64,000 nucleotides of DNA, taken from Pseudoxanthomonas sp. GTDB taxonomy: Bacteria > Pseudomonadota > Gammaproteobacteria > Xanthomonadales > Xanthomonadaceae. This document shows, one piece after another, positions 36,369-44,575 of this stretch (its first letter is position 1; the number at the start of each line of letters is the position of its first letter). The notes below the pieces were generated by a model that ran no database searches, was not told where the DNA came from, and saw only the letters and a list, made by a program, of their open reading frames with translations. The DNA lies in assembly GCF_002863005.1 (NCBI RefSeq), contig NZ_PKDG01000025.1:1-64000 (forward strand), in the 5' to 3' direction. The position numbers were made by a program, and so were the translations under genes.

Positions 36369-37627
36369 TGCCGCACCGCACGCGCGCCGCAGGCTTCGCG
36401 ATCGTGCTGGCCGCGCTCTCGGTCGTCGCGGTCGCACCTGCGCAGACGTCCCGCGAGGCCGAGCAGAAGCTGCAGCGCGTGCGCAGCGAACTGAAGTCGA
36501 TCGCGCAGGAGCGCCGCAAGCTGGAGGGCGAGCGCGGGACGGCGTCGCGCCAGCTGCGCGATGCCGACGAGCAGGTCGGGCGCACCACGCGCTCGCTGTC
36601 CGATACCGAAGCGGCGTTGCGCCGCGAGGCTGCGGCGCTGGAGGAGCTGCAGCGAAAGCGCGATGCCATGCGCGCCCAGCAGGCCGCGCAACGTGCGCAG
36701 CTGGCTGCCCTGGTGCGCGCAGCCTACCAGCGGGGCGACGACGCGCCGCTGAAGGTCCTGCTGTCGCAGGATCGCGTGGCCGACGCCCATCGCCTGCTGG
36801 CCTACCATCGCTATGTGCAACGCGACCAGGCGAACCGCATCGCGTCGCTCAACACCGAGCTGGCCGCCCTGGACGAGGTGGAGCGCGACATCGTCGCCCG
36901 TCGCGCGGACCTGGACGCCGCGCGCGCACGGCAACGCCAGCAGGTGACGCAGCTGGAAAAGGACCGCAGGACGCGCGCCCTCCTCGTCGCCGACCTCGAC
37001 GAGCGTTACCAGGATCGCGCCGCCAAGGAGAAAGCGCTCGGCCAGGACGCACGCTCGCTCGAGACACTGCTGAAAAACCTGCGTGCGGCGGCCGCCCGCG
37101 CCGACGCCGAACGCCGTGCCGCCGCACGCCGCGCCGCGGCCCAGGCCGCGGCGGCGAAGAAGCGTGACCCGGCCAGCACCGGTGCGCGCCCATCGCGCGA
37201 CAACGCCCCCCCGCGCCCGGCCGTAGCGTCTGCGCCGCCACTGAAGGTCGGCGGACTCGGCTGGCCGGTGTCGGGCAGCCTGCTGGCGCGCTACGGCGGT
37301 CGCCTGCCGGACGGCCGCGCCAGCACCGGCGTGCTGATCGGTGCGCCCGCCGGCACCACGGTCACGGCCGTGGCCGACGGCACGGTGGTCTTCTCAGAGT
37401 GGATGACCGGCTATGGCCTGATCCTGATCCTCGACCATGGCAACGGCTACATGAGCCTGTATGCGCACAACGACAGCCTGCTGAAGGACAGTGGCGTGCA
37501 GGTGAAGCGTGGCGAGGCCGTCGCGCGCGTCGGCACATCGGGCGGACAAGGGCAGGCTGCCCTGTATTTCGAGCTGCGCCGGAACGGACAGCCGGTCGAT
37601 CCGGCCTCGTGGCTGCAGCGGCGATGA
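36368..37627 (+). CDS. envC: EnvC-like murein hydrolase activator (degenerate LytM/M23)
   Basis: A 419-residue periplasmic protein with signal peptide ending AVAPAQ. Residues about 28-260 are a long coiled coil (many Arg, Glu, Gln heptads) and residues about 295-419 a LytM domain. In that domain the first zinc motif HxxxD is replaced by STGVLIGA, and the second is LYAHND followed by YFELRR instead of HxH, so catalysis is unlikely. This matches EnvC, which activates cell-wall amidases at the division septum through FtsEX. It overlaps gpmI and precedes a ctp protease gene, a common order. Confidence 0.92.
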   Translation: MPHRTRAAGFAIVLAALSVVAVAPAQTSREAEQKLQRVRSELKSIAQERRKLEGERGTASRQLRDADEQVGRTTRSLSDTEAALRREAAALEELQRKRDAMRAQQAAQRAQLAALVRAAYQRGDDAPLKVLLSQDRVADAHRLLAYHRYVQRDQANRIASLNTELAALDEVERDIVARRADLDAARARQRQQVTQLEKDRRTRALLVADLDERYQDRAAKEKALGQDARSLETLLKNLRAAAARADAERRAAARRAAAQAAAAKKRDPASTGARPSRDNAPPRPAVASAPPLKVGGLGWPVSGSLLARYGGRLPDGRASTGVLIGAPAGTTVTAVADGTVVFSEWMTGYGLILILDHGNGYMSLYAHNDSLLKDSGVQVKRGEAVARVGTSGGQGQAALYFELRRNGQPVDPASWLQRR

Positions 37628-37743
37628 ACGGTGCTGGCGCCCGTAACTCCGCTTGAACATCCGCGCCGCGCGGGTTCACGCATAATCCGGCGAACGTCGC
37701 GCCGCGCCGCGACGTCCTCGCAAGCCTCACCCGGAGTGTCCGC

Positions 37744-39102
37744 ATGACGCAGCGTTTTCCCCTGGCCATCCTGACCGTCGCCCTGCTCGCCGCCACGCCG
37801 GCATGGGCACAGCAGCAGGCGCCGCTGCCGGAGACGCCGCCGGTGGTCGCGCCCAGCGACGACCCCGACGCGGCGGAGACCGCGCCGGCGAAGGTGCCGC
37901 TGGAGGAAATCCGCCGCTACGTGGCCGTGTTCAACGCGGTCAAGGAAGCGTACGTGGAGCCGGTCGAGGACAAGAAGCTGATGCAGTCCGCGATCCGCGG
38001 CCTGCTGCTGGACCTGGATCCCCACAGCACGTATTTCGACAAGGCCGACTCCGAAGCCTTCGACGAACAGGCCAACGGTGCCTACGAAGGCATCGGCGTC
38101 GAACTGATGCAGCAGCCTGACCGTACCCTGCTGGTGGTGTCGCCCATCGACGACACGCCGGCGGCGAAGGCGGGCATCAAGTCGGGCGACCTCATCACCG
38201 CCATCGACGGCAAGCCGATCAGCGCCGACGACGGCATGGAGCCGCTGCGTGGTGCGCCGGGCAGCAAGATCGTACTGACCATCGTGCGCGACGGTACCCC
38301 CAAACCCTTCGACGTCACCCTGGTGCGCGACACCATCCGTGTGACCAGCGTACGCAGCCGCCTGCTGGAACCGGGCTATGGCTACCTGCGCATCAGCGCG
38401 TTCCAGACCGATACCGCGGCCGACTTCCAGAAGCAGATCGACAGGCTGCAGCAGAACGGCAAGCTGCGCGGGCTGGTGCTGGACCTGCGCAGCAATCCCG
38501 GCGGCCTCCTGCTCGCCGCCGTGCAGGTGGCGGACGATCTGCTCGACAAGGGCAACATCGTCAGCACGCGCGGACGCATGTCGATCAGCGACTCCAAGTT
38601 CGATGCCACGCCCGGCGACCGCCTGAACGGCGCACCGGTCGTGGTGCTGGTCGATGCCGGCTCGGCCAGCGCATCGGAAGTACTGGCCGGTGCACTGCGC
38701 GACAACAACCGTGCGCGCGTGGTGGGCAGCCGCACCTTCGGCAAGGGATCGGTGCAGACCGTGCTGCCGCTGGACAACGGCGATTCGGTCAAGCTGACCA
38801 CGGCGCGCTATTACACGCCCAGCGGCAAGTCGATCCAGGCCAGCGGCATCGTGCCGGACTTGGTCGTAAAGCCCGAGCAGGGCGGCAAGCCAGGCGCCGC
38901 TGTCCTGGGCCAGGATGGCCAGCTGTACATCACCGAAGCCACGCTGCCGGGCCACCTGCGCGGCGATGAAGAAGGTGCCGCCGGTTACACGCCCGGCGAT
39001 GTGCTGGATGGCGAAGCGCCGATCCAGGCCGCGTTGGCGGAGCTGAAGAAGGTTGCCGCGACCGCGAAAGCGGACAGCGCGGGCAGTACCTCGCGGCGCT
39101 GA
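37744..39102 (+). CDS. Carboxy-terminal processing protease, S41 family
   Basis: A 452-residue exported protease with signal peptide MTQRFPLAILTVALLAATPAWA. A PDZ domain spans about residues 105-195 (GIGVELMQQ, AAKAGIKSGDLITAIDG). The S41 catalytic core has Ser309 in DAGSASASEV and Lys334 in TFGKGSVQTVLPL, the Ser/Lys dyad spaced 25 residues as usual. Ctp proteases cut the C-termini of envelope proteins, including cell-wall hydrolases, which agrees with its place after envC. The C-terminus is Lys/Ser rich. The next gene is convergent with only 13 bp between stops. Confidence 0.95.
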   Translation: MTQRFPLAILTVALLAATPAWAQQQAPLPETPPVVAPSDDPDAAETAPAKVPLEEIRRYVAVFNAVKEAYVEPVEDKKLMQSAIRGLLLDLDPHSTYFDKADSEAFDEQANGAYEGIGVELMQQPDRTLLVVSPIDDTPAAKAGIKSGDLITAIDGKPISADDGMEPLRGAPGSKIVLTIVRDGTPKPFDVTLVRDTIRVTSVRSRLLEPGYGYLRISAFQTDTAADFQKQIDRLQQNGKLRGLVLDLRSNPGGLLLAAVQVADDLLDKGNIVSTRGRMSISDSKFDATPGDRLNGAPVVVLVDAGSASASEVLAGALRDNNRARVVGSRTFGKGSVQTVLPLDNGDSVKLTTARYYTPSGKSIQASGIVPDLVVKPEQGGKPGAAVLGQDGQLYITEATLPGHLRGDEEGAAGYTPGDVLDGEAPIQAALAELKKVAATAKADSAGSTSRR

Positions 39103-39115
39103 CGGCGCGCGCCCG

Positions 39116-40372
39116 TCACCGGGCGCTCGGCTCCGCCTCCGCGGCGCTCGCACTGCGCATGATGCGGTTGAACAGCGGCGTCGCCATCAGCGTGGTCAGG
39201 ATGGCCATCACCACCAGGATCGAGAACAGGCTCGGGCCGATGAGCCCCGCCTGCAAGCCGATGTTGATGATGATGAGCTCCATCAGGCCGCGCGCATTCA
39301 TCAATGCACCGATCGCCATCGCATCGCGCGAGGTTTCGCCCGCCAGCCTTGCCGCGGCCCAGCACGCGACGGCCTTGCCACCGAACGACGCCAGCAGGAT
39401 CGCGATCGCCGGCAGCAGCATCGCCGCATCGAAGACGAGCGACAGCTGCGTCTTCAGTCCCGAGTAGGTGAAGAACAGCGGCAGCAACAGCACGACGACG
39501 ACCGTCTGCAGCGTCGCACGCAGGCGGTCGGTCAGCGCGCCGCGGGGCAGGCAGATGCCGAGCACGAAGCCGCCGAACACCGCATGCAGCCCGATGGCAT
39601 CCATCGCCCACGCGCAGAAGAAGAACAGCGCCATCACTACCGCGAAGGTCTGTGCAGGCAACGGCCCGTCGAGCGGCACGCGGTTGGCCAGCGGCCGCAG
39701 CCAGCGGCGCCCGACCGACAGCATCAGCGCGAGATACACGATGCCGCCGATGATCGCGATCCAGGCCTGGCCCCAGCTTCCTCCGAAACTCGCCAGCACC
39801 ACCGCCAGGATGCACCAGGCCGCCGCGTCATCCATGGCGCCGGCCGTCAGTGCCAGCGTGCCCAGCGGCGAGCCCGCCAGGCCGCGCTCCTGGATGATGC
39901 GCGCGAGCATCGGGAAAGCGGTGATCGCGATGGCGGCGCCCAGGAACAGCGCGGTTTCCAGGAAGCGCGCCTGCGGCGAGAACAGCCCCGGCACCTCGTG
40001 CAGCCACGGCGCCAGCGCGAAGGCCAGAGCGAACGGCACGGCGATGCCGGCCCACGACACCGCCAGGGCGCTGCGGTAGCGCGCCTGCAGGTGGGCCACG
40101 TTGAACTCCGTGCCGACCAGGAACATGTAGAGCCCCACTCCCACCTGCCCGCCGACATACAGCATGTCCAGCGAGGCCGCCGGGAACAGCGCGCCCTGCA
40201 TGCCCGGGGCAAGCGCGCCGAACAGGGAGGGTCCCAGTGCCACCCCCGCGATCATTTCCCCGACCACCTGGGGTTGGCCGATGCGTCGCGCCAGCGCGCC
40301 CGCTGCCCGGCACGCCAGGATGATCACCCCGACCTGGAGGAAAAAGTAGACCGACAGTTGGGGTGTGGACAT
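39116..40372 (-). CDS. Cation:proton antiporter, CPA2/KefB-like membrane domain
   Basis: A 418-residue membrane protein with about 12-13 helices. Helix 2 region RRIGQPQVVGEMIAGVALGPSLFG is the typical Na+/H+ exchanger start; the core ALTAGAMDDAAAWCIL carries the paired Asp residues at the transport site. No TrkA-N or other cytoplasmic regulatory domain is attached. Substrate could be Na+ or K+ against H+. It lies downstream of the DUF1820 gene on the same strand with an 83-bp gap. Confidence 0.9.
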   Translation of the reverse strand: MSTPQLSVYFFLQVGVIILACRAAGALARRIGQPQVVGEMIAGVALGPSLFGALAPGMQGALFPAASLDMLYVGGQVGVGLYMFLVGTEFNVAHLQARYRSALAVSWAGIAVPFALAFALAPWLHEVPGLFSPQARFLETALFLGAAIAITAFPMLARIIQERGLAGSPLGTLALTAGAMDDAAAWCILAVVLASFGGSWGQAWIAIIGGIVYLALMLSVGRRWLRPLANRVPLDGPLPAQTFAVVMALFFFCAWAMDAIGLHAVFGGFVLGICLPRGALTDRLRATLQTVVVVLLLPLFFTYSGLKTQLSLVFDAAMLLPAIAILLASFGGKAVACWAAARLAGETSRDAMAIGALMNARGLMELIIINIGLQAGLIGPSLFSILVVMAILTTLMATPLFNRIMRSASAAEAEPSAR

Positions 40373-40455
40373 CGTCGCCTGCGTTGCCGGATTGCGGACC
40401 GGTCAGCGACGCATCATAGGGTCACGGACAACGGGCCAGGAACACCCCGTGCGGC

Positions 40456-40776
40456 TCAGCGCGGCTTGGCGGGCAGCGGGAACGGCGTCACCACCTTCTC
40501 GCCGGTGGTGGCATCGCGGATCGCGGACTGGCCTTTCCGCTCCACTTCCTCCACGCGGATGATGCTCTGCATGGGCAGGTGCAACACCTTGGTCGCGCCG
40601 AATTCGTCGCGCAACCGCTCTTCGGTGGGATCGACCACCAACCCTTCGTGGAGATCGAACACCAGGTCGGCGACTTCGGTGAAGCCCCACAGGGCGCTGG
40701 CGGCGACACGGCGCGCGTACAGCTCGTAGACCTTGGTGTGGTTGTGAAAGGTGATCTTGTAGAGCGCGTTCTTCAT
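40456..40776 (-). CDS. DUF1820 family protein
   Basis: A 106-residue cytoplasmic protein that fits the DUF1820 family closely: MKNALYKITFHNHTKVYELY, LWGFTEVADLVF, LVVDPTEERLRDEF and IIRVEEVERKG. Family function is unknown. A consensus -10 box TATAAT ends 6 nt before the ATG and there is no Shine-Dalgarno site, so the mRNA is probably leaderless. Confidence 0.9.
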   Translation of the reverse strand: MKNALYKITFHNHTKVYELYARRVAASALWGFTEVADLVFDLHEGLVVDPTEERLRDEFGATKVLHLPMQSIIRVEEVERKGQSAIRDATTGEKVVTPFPLPAKPR

Positions 40777-40782
40777 GCGGGG

Positions 40783-40788
40783 ATTATA
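40783..40788 (-). promoter_or_regulatory. Consensus -10 TATAAT 6 nt before the DUF1820 start (leaderless candidate)
   Basis: Minus strand: TATAAT, CCCCGC, then ATG at 40776. The best of the set; no -35 match at 16-18 bp. Confidence 0.6.
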
Positions 40789-40794
40789 GGAGCG

Positions 40795-40876
40795 AGGGCA
40801 GGGAAGTGAGAGGAAAGAAGTGGGGCGTGAGCAAAGGCTGTACTGCTCACTCCTCTTCCCTCACTCCTCCCCTCAG
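40795..40876. repeat. Purine-rich/pyrimidine-rich imperfect inverted repeat, copy 2
   Basis: GGGAAGTGAGAGGAAAGAAG and GTGAGCA face TGCTCAC, CTCCTCTTCCC and TCACTCCTCCCC. It sits between the rhomboid gene end and the DUF1820 promoter. Confidence 0.55.
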
Positions 40877-41565
40877 TAGCCTTGCCGCTTCCGCATGCGG
40901 CGTGCGATCGCCGCGCGCACGAACAGGGCGAAGACCACCCCGAACAGGAAGCCGGCAATGTGCGCCCACCACGCCACCGCACCGAACGCCGGGCCGGTAT
41001 AGGCGAACACCACCTGCAGCAGCGCCCAGATGCCGATCAGCAACGAGGCGGGAGCCTTCACGAACTCCAGGAACAGGCCCAGGGGCAGCACCACGCCCAG
41101 CTTGGCGGCGGGGAACAGGGCCAGGTAGGCGCCGATCACGGCGGAGATCGCGCCGCTGGCGCCGATGATGACGCGGTCCGGAGTGCCGATGCTCAGTACC
41201 GCCGCCACGTTGGCCACGGCACCGCCGACGAGGAACAGCAACAGGAAGCGCCACGGCCCCATCGCCCGCTCCGACGGCAGCCCGAAGATCAGCAGGAACA
41301 CCAGGTTGCCGAGCAGGTGCGCCCAGTCCGCATGCAGGAACAGCGCAGTGAACAGCCGCAGCACCGTGCCGCTCTGCAGCGACGCCAGCCAGACCTCCGG
41401 GGCCACCATGCCGCCGGTCAGTGCGCCCCAGCGGATCAGCAGATCGCCCTGTGCCGCATCTCCCCGCGTCAGCGCCCAACAGAACGTCGCCGACAGCAGG
41501 ACGAGCAAGGTGGGCGTGGCCCAGCGGACGGGCGCCTTGCGACGGGAGGGGAGCGAAACGAACAT
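40873..41565 (-). CDS. Rhomboid family intramembrane serine protease
   Basis: A 230-residue protein with six predicted membrane helices. The catalytic Ser is in IIGASGAISAVIGAY (GASG motif of helix 4), the catalytic His in WWAHIAGFLFG (helix 6), and FLHADWAHLLGNLVFL provides the conserved His-Asn of helix 2. Rhomboids cut transmembrane substrates inside the membrane; the substrate here is unknown. The start MFVSLPSRRKAP at 41565 is chosen over an ATG 69 nt upstream that lacks any family match. The start lies about 80 bp from the fadL promoter on the other strand. Confidence 0.93.
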   Translation of the reverse strand: MFVSLPSRRKAPVRWATPTLLVLLSATFCWALTRGDAAQGDLLIRWGALTGGMVAPEVWLASLQSGTVLRLFTALFLHADWAHLLGNLVFLLIFGLPSERAMGPWRFLLLFLVGGAVANVAAVLSIGTPDRVIIGASGAISAVIGAYLALFPAAKLGVVLPLGLFLEFVKAPASLLIGIWALLQVVFAYTGPAFGAVAWWAHIAGFLFGVVFALFVRAAIARRMRKRQGY

Positions 41566-41648
41566 GCGGCGGAACTCTACCTGCTCACCGTCCGGCTGCC
41601 CATGGTGCATCGCGACGAAACTGAATAGGGGCAATGACTTACGACGGA

Positions 41649-41676
41649 TTGTTAGAGTTTAGTTAGCGGGTATACT
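41649..41676 (+). promoter_or_regulatory. Strong promoter of the FadL-type porin gene
   Basis: TTGTTA (41649-41654), 16 bp, TATACT (41671-41676), in an AT-rich stretch GTTAGAGTTTAGTTAG that stands out from the local GC-rich background. The start of transcription should lie near 41683, inside the palindrome listed next. The leader is about 105 nt. Confidence 0.65.
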
Positions 41677-41677
41677 G

Positions 41678-41693
41678 CATACGGCGTCGTATG
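41678..41693 (+). promoter_or_regulatory. Palindrome CATACG-GCGT-CGTATG at the fadL transcription start (candidate operator)
   Basis: A perfect 6-bp inverted repeat with a 4-bp centre directly after the -10 box. A dimeric repressor bound here would block transcription. In other bacteria fadL is controlled by FadR or TetR-type fatty-acid sensors, so a fatty-acid-responsive TetR protein is a reasonable guess. Confidence 0.5.
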
Positions 41694-41788
41694 TCGGGAG
41701 GGGCTTCCGGCAGGTCGAAAGGTGGACAACACACCCCGGCCTTCGCGACGCAGACGATCCTTGTACCCACGTCTCCGGAGAGATACAG

Positions 41789-43156
41789 ATGGAATTCACC
41801 AAGAACCTGACCCGCGTCACCGCGCTGGCACTCGGCATCGCCGGTGTCCTCGCCTATGGCGATGTGCACGCGGCCGCCTTCCAGTTGAAGGAAAACAGCG
41901 TCAAGGCCCAGGGTCGCGCGATGGCCGGCTCGGCCTCCGCCAAGGGCGACGCTTCGGTGGTGGTCAACAACCCCGCCGTCATGTCCACGTTCACCGAGCG
42001 CACGCTGCAGGCCGACCTCACCGCGATCGACCTGTCCTACGAATTCTCCGGCGACGGCACCGCCGCGACCGGCACGCCGTTCCAGCAGCCGCTGACCGGC
42101 GGCAATGGTGGCGACGCCGGTGACGTGGCCGCCGTGCCCGCCGCGTCGTTCATCCTGCCCCTGAGCGGCGACTTCGAGTACCTGACGCTCGGCATGATGA
42201 TCAGCGCGCCGTTCGGCCTGAAGACCGAATACGACGACGGCTGGAAGGGCCGTTACCACGCGCTGGAATCGGACGTGAAGATCGTCGACCTGACGCTGGC
42301 CGCATCGCTGGAGCTGAGCGACAGCTTCTCGGTCGGTGCCGGCCTGATCTACGAGCACGCCGACGTCACCCTGTCCAACGCCGTGGATTTCGGCACCATC
42401 GCCTGCAGCCGCAGCCCTGCCGCGTGCGTCGGCCCGACCGCGCAGTTCGGCCCGCAGCGCAATGACGGCTTCGCCAGCATCAACGGCACGCACAACGGCC
42501 TGGGCTGGATCGTCGGTGTCAACTGGCGTCCGAGCGACAAGTGGTCGCTGGGCTATTCGCACCGTTCCGAAGTCGACCACGAGCTGGATGGCGACTCCGT
42601 GTTCGAAGTGCCGGCCAACGTCCGCGCCGCGCTGGGCAACAGCGTCTTCATCAACGGCGGCGGCGGTGCCGACCTGACGACCCCGGCGGTCGATGCGTTC
42701 AGCGCCACCTACTACGCCACCGACCGCTTCACCGTCATGGCCGAAGTCACCCGCACCGACTGGTCGTCGCTGCAGGAGATCCGCATCGAGTTCGACAACC
42801 CCGCGCAGCCCGACTCGGTCGAGGAGTACAACTGGGACGAGAACTGGTTCTACTCGATCGGTGGCGAATACAAGTTCAGCGATGCGTTCACCTTCCGTGC
42901 CGGCGTGGCCCGCGACGACTCCCCGGTGAGCCGCCCGTACCGCACCCCGCGCCTGCCCGACCAGGACCGCATGTGGTACTCGCTGGGCCTGACCTGGAAC
43001 GTGTCCGAGCACTTCGAGCTGAGCGCCAGCTACGTGAAGATCGACATCGTCGATACGCCCGAAGTGGACCTGACCACCAGCACGCGCGCGCGCCTGGTCG
43101 GCGACTTCGAAGGCGGCGCCGACCTGTTCGGTGTGTCGATGCAGTACAAGTTCTGA
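41789..43156 (+). CDS. FadL/OmpP1-type outer-membrane hydrophobic compound porin
   Basis: A 455-residue barrel of the FadL family that lets long-chain fatty acids or other hydrophobic molecules cross the outer membrane. After the signal peptide (ending DVHAAAF) comes the conserved N-terminal hatch FQLKENSVKAQGRAMAGSAS and VVVNNPAVMSTF, where NPA marks the family. The barrel ends in FGVSMQYKF. GGAGAG lies 6 nt before the ATG. A strong promoter with an overlapping palindrome stands upstream and an intrinsic terminator downstream, so it is a single-gene unit. Confidence 0.95.
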   Translation: MEFTKNLTRVTALALGIAGVLAYGDVHAAAFQLKENSVKAQGRAMAGSASAKGDASVVVNNPAVMSTFTERTLQADLTAIDLSYEFSGDGTAATGTPFQQPLTGGNGGDAGDVAAVPAASFILPLSGDFEYLTLGMMISAPFGLKTEYDDGWKGRYHALESDVKIVDLTLAASLELSDSFSVGAGLIYEHADVTLSNAVDFGTIACSRSPAACVGPTAQFGPQRNDGFASINGTHNGLGWIVGVNWRPSDKWSLGYSHRSEVDHELDGDSVFEVPANVRAALGNSVFINGGGGADLTTPAVDAFSATYYATDRFTVMAEVTRTDWSSLQEIRIEFDNPAQPDSVEEYNWDENWFYSIGGEYKFSDAFTFRAGVARDDSPVSRPYRTPRLPDQDRMWYSLGLTWNVSEHFELSASYVKIDIVDTPEVDLTTSTRARLVGDFEGGADLFGVSMQYKF

Positions 43157-43180
43157 TCGCACCACGGATCCGGACCACGA

Positions 43181-43207
43181 GAAACCCCGCTTCGGCGGGG
43201 TTTTTCT
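43181..43207 (+). terminator. Intrinsic terminator after the FadL-type gene
   Basis: Stem AAACCCCGC (43181-43189), TTCG loop, GCGGGGTTT (43194-43202), then TTTCTTT. Confidence 0.9.
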
Positions 43208-43229
43208 TTGCCTTCGCAAGCGCGCGGTC

Positions 43230-43608
43230 CGTGGCGTGCGCCGTGGGCACGACCCGCGGTGATGGTTCACGCATGGTGCTCATGGCGCACGCAACGCCGG
43301 CACCCGCCCGGCATGGCGCTTTGAACCCCCTCTCCCGGCGGGAGAGGGGTTGGGGTGAGGGTCAGGCGGAGTGGTGGAGGCTCAGCGGTCCGCACACCCG
43401 CATCCGGCGCCCCGGCCACGCCACGCTGTATCGCGCACGGGGCAGGCTCTCTTCCTGGAGTGAGAACATCAAGCAGCCATAGCGTGCGCTGAGCGCACGG
43501 CGCGCGGTGATGGGTTCAGTCGTCGTGCGCGTGGCGCACGCTACGTCCGTCAGGCGCTCGAACCCGTCTCCCGCCGAGAGCATCCAGCGCACAGCGCACG
43601 CGTTGCCG
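43230..43608. repeat. Intergenic region with GCGTGCGCCACGCGCAC-type repeats and one CTCTCCC palindrome
   Basis: Two direct copies of a roughly 41-bp segment lie at 43256-43296 and 43504-43545; both read GCGGTGATGG, TTCA, then GTGCxCxTGGCGCACGC and ACG. An inverted partner is at 43234-43253. Between them is the hairpin CCCCTCTCCCGGCGGGAGAGGGG with GGGGTGAGGG (43326-43361). A related GCGTGCGTCACGCGCGC lies at 63756-63772. No gene is seen in this 450-bp gap. Confidence 0.6.
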
Positions 43609-44562
43609 TCAGTACGGCAGACCCGCCACGTCCAGGTCGATCGACCACAGGCTGGCCGCGCCGGTGAGGAACAGCGTGCGCCGGTCCTCGCCACCGAAGG
43701 CCGCGTTGGTGATGTTCGCATCCACGCGGATGGTCGCCAGAACCTGACCGGTCGGAGAAAGCACGCGCACGCGCCGTTCGCCGTGTTCGGTCACGTAGAT
43801 GTTCCCCAGGCAGTCGATGGCCAGGCCATCGCCGCCGCTGATGCGTGCGAGGTCGCGTCCGTCGCCCGGCATGCCGTTGCGCAGGGGATAGGCGCGCAAC
43901 ACATCGCCGTCGTCGGTGCCGCCGGCCACGTACAGGGTGCCGCCCTCCGGCGACAGTGCGATCCCGTTGGGGTTGCGCAGTGTGTCGTCGACCACGTTCG
44001 TGGTGCCGTCGCGATAGCGGTACACCCGCGTCAGCGGCTGGCCACCGGGCGCGGCCTTGCGCTGGTAGTCCGGGTCGGTGAAGTACAGCGTGCCGTCGGC
44101 GGCCATCACCAGATCGTTCGGCGAATTGAACGGCGCGCCCTCGAAGGTCGAGACCAGTGCCGTCCGCGTGCCGTCGTCCAGATCGACGCGCGCAACCTGC
44201 TTGCGGTCGTGCGTGGCGGCGATCAGGTGGCCTTCCGTATCCAGCGCAAGCCCGTTGCTGCCACTGTCCTCCACCGCGGTCTCCCAGCGGTCCGGCGGCG
44301 TGAAGCGGCGGATGCGCGAGGGAAAGCGGCCGCTATGCACGAAATCCGACAGGTACAGCGCGCCGTCCTTCCACACCGCGCCCTCGTACAGGCGGTCCTG
44401 GCCGTCGTCGGCCTTCGCGGCGGCCACGCGCGTGGCCGTCAGTTCGCCCGCGGGTGCGCGACCCGGATCGGCCGGGCAGACCGAACGGTAGGCAGATGCA
44501 TGAGCGAGCGGCAGGGCGCCGCACAGGACGAGGGCGAGGGCAAGGCGATGGCGTCGCGGCAT
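43609..44562 (-). CDS. SMP-30/gluconolactonase-like exported protein
   Basis: A 317-residue six-bladed beta-propeller with signal peptide MPRRHRLALALVLCGALPLAHA. Family elements: LYEGAVWKDGALYLSDF (metal Glu), GSNGLALDTEGHLIAATH, FNSPNDLVMAADGTLYFTDP (Asn and Asp metal ligands), RNPNGIALSPEG and GGDGLAIDCLGNIYVTEHG. SMP-30-type enzymes hydrolyse sugar lactones or organophosphates with a divalent metal. It follows the diguanylate cyclase gene on the same strand with 13 bp between, so the two may be co-transcribed. Confidence 0.9.
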   Translation of the reverse strand: MPRRHRLALALVLCGALPLAHASAYRSVCPADPGRAPAGELTATRVAAAKADDGQDRLYEGAVWKDGALYLSDFVHSGRFPSRIRRFTPPDRWETAVEDSGSNGLALDTEGHLIAATHDRKQVARVDLDDGTRTALVSTFEGAPFNSPNDLVMAADGTLYFTDPDYQRKAAPGGQPLTRVYRYRDGTTNVVDDTLRNPNGIALSPEGGTLYVAGGTDDGDVLRAYPLRNGMPGDGRDLARISGGDGLAIDCLGNIYVTEHGERRVRVLSPTGQVLATIRVDANITNAAFGGEDRRTLFLTGAASLWSIDLDVAGLPY

Positions 44563-44575
44563 GGCGGTCTCTTAC

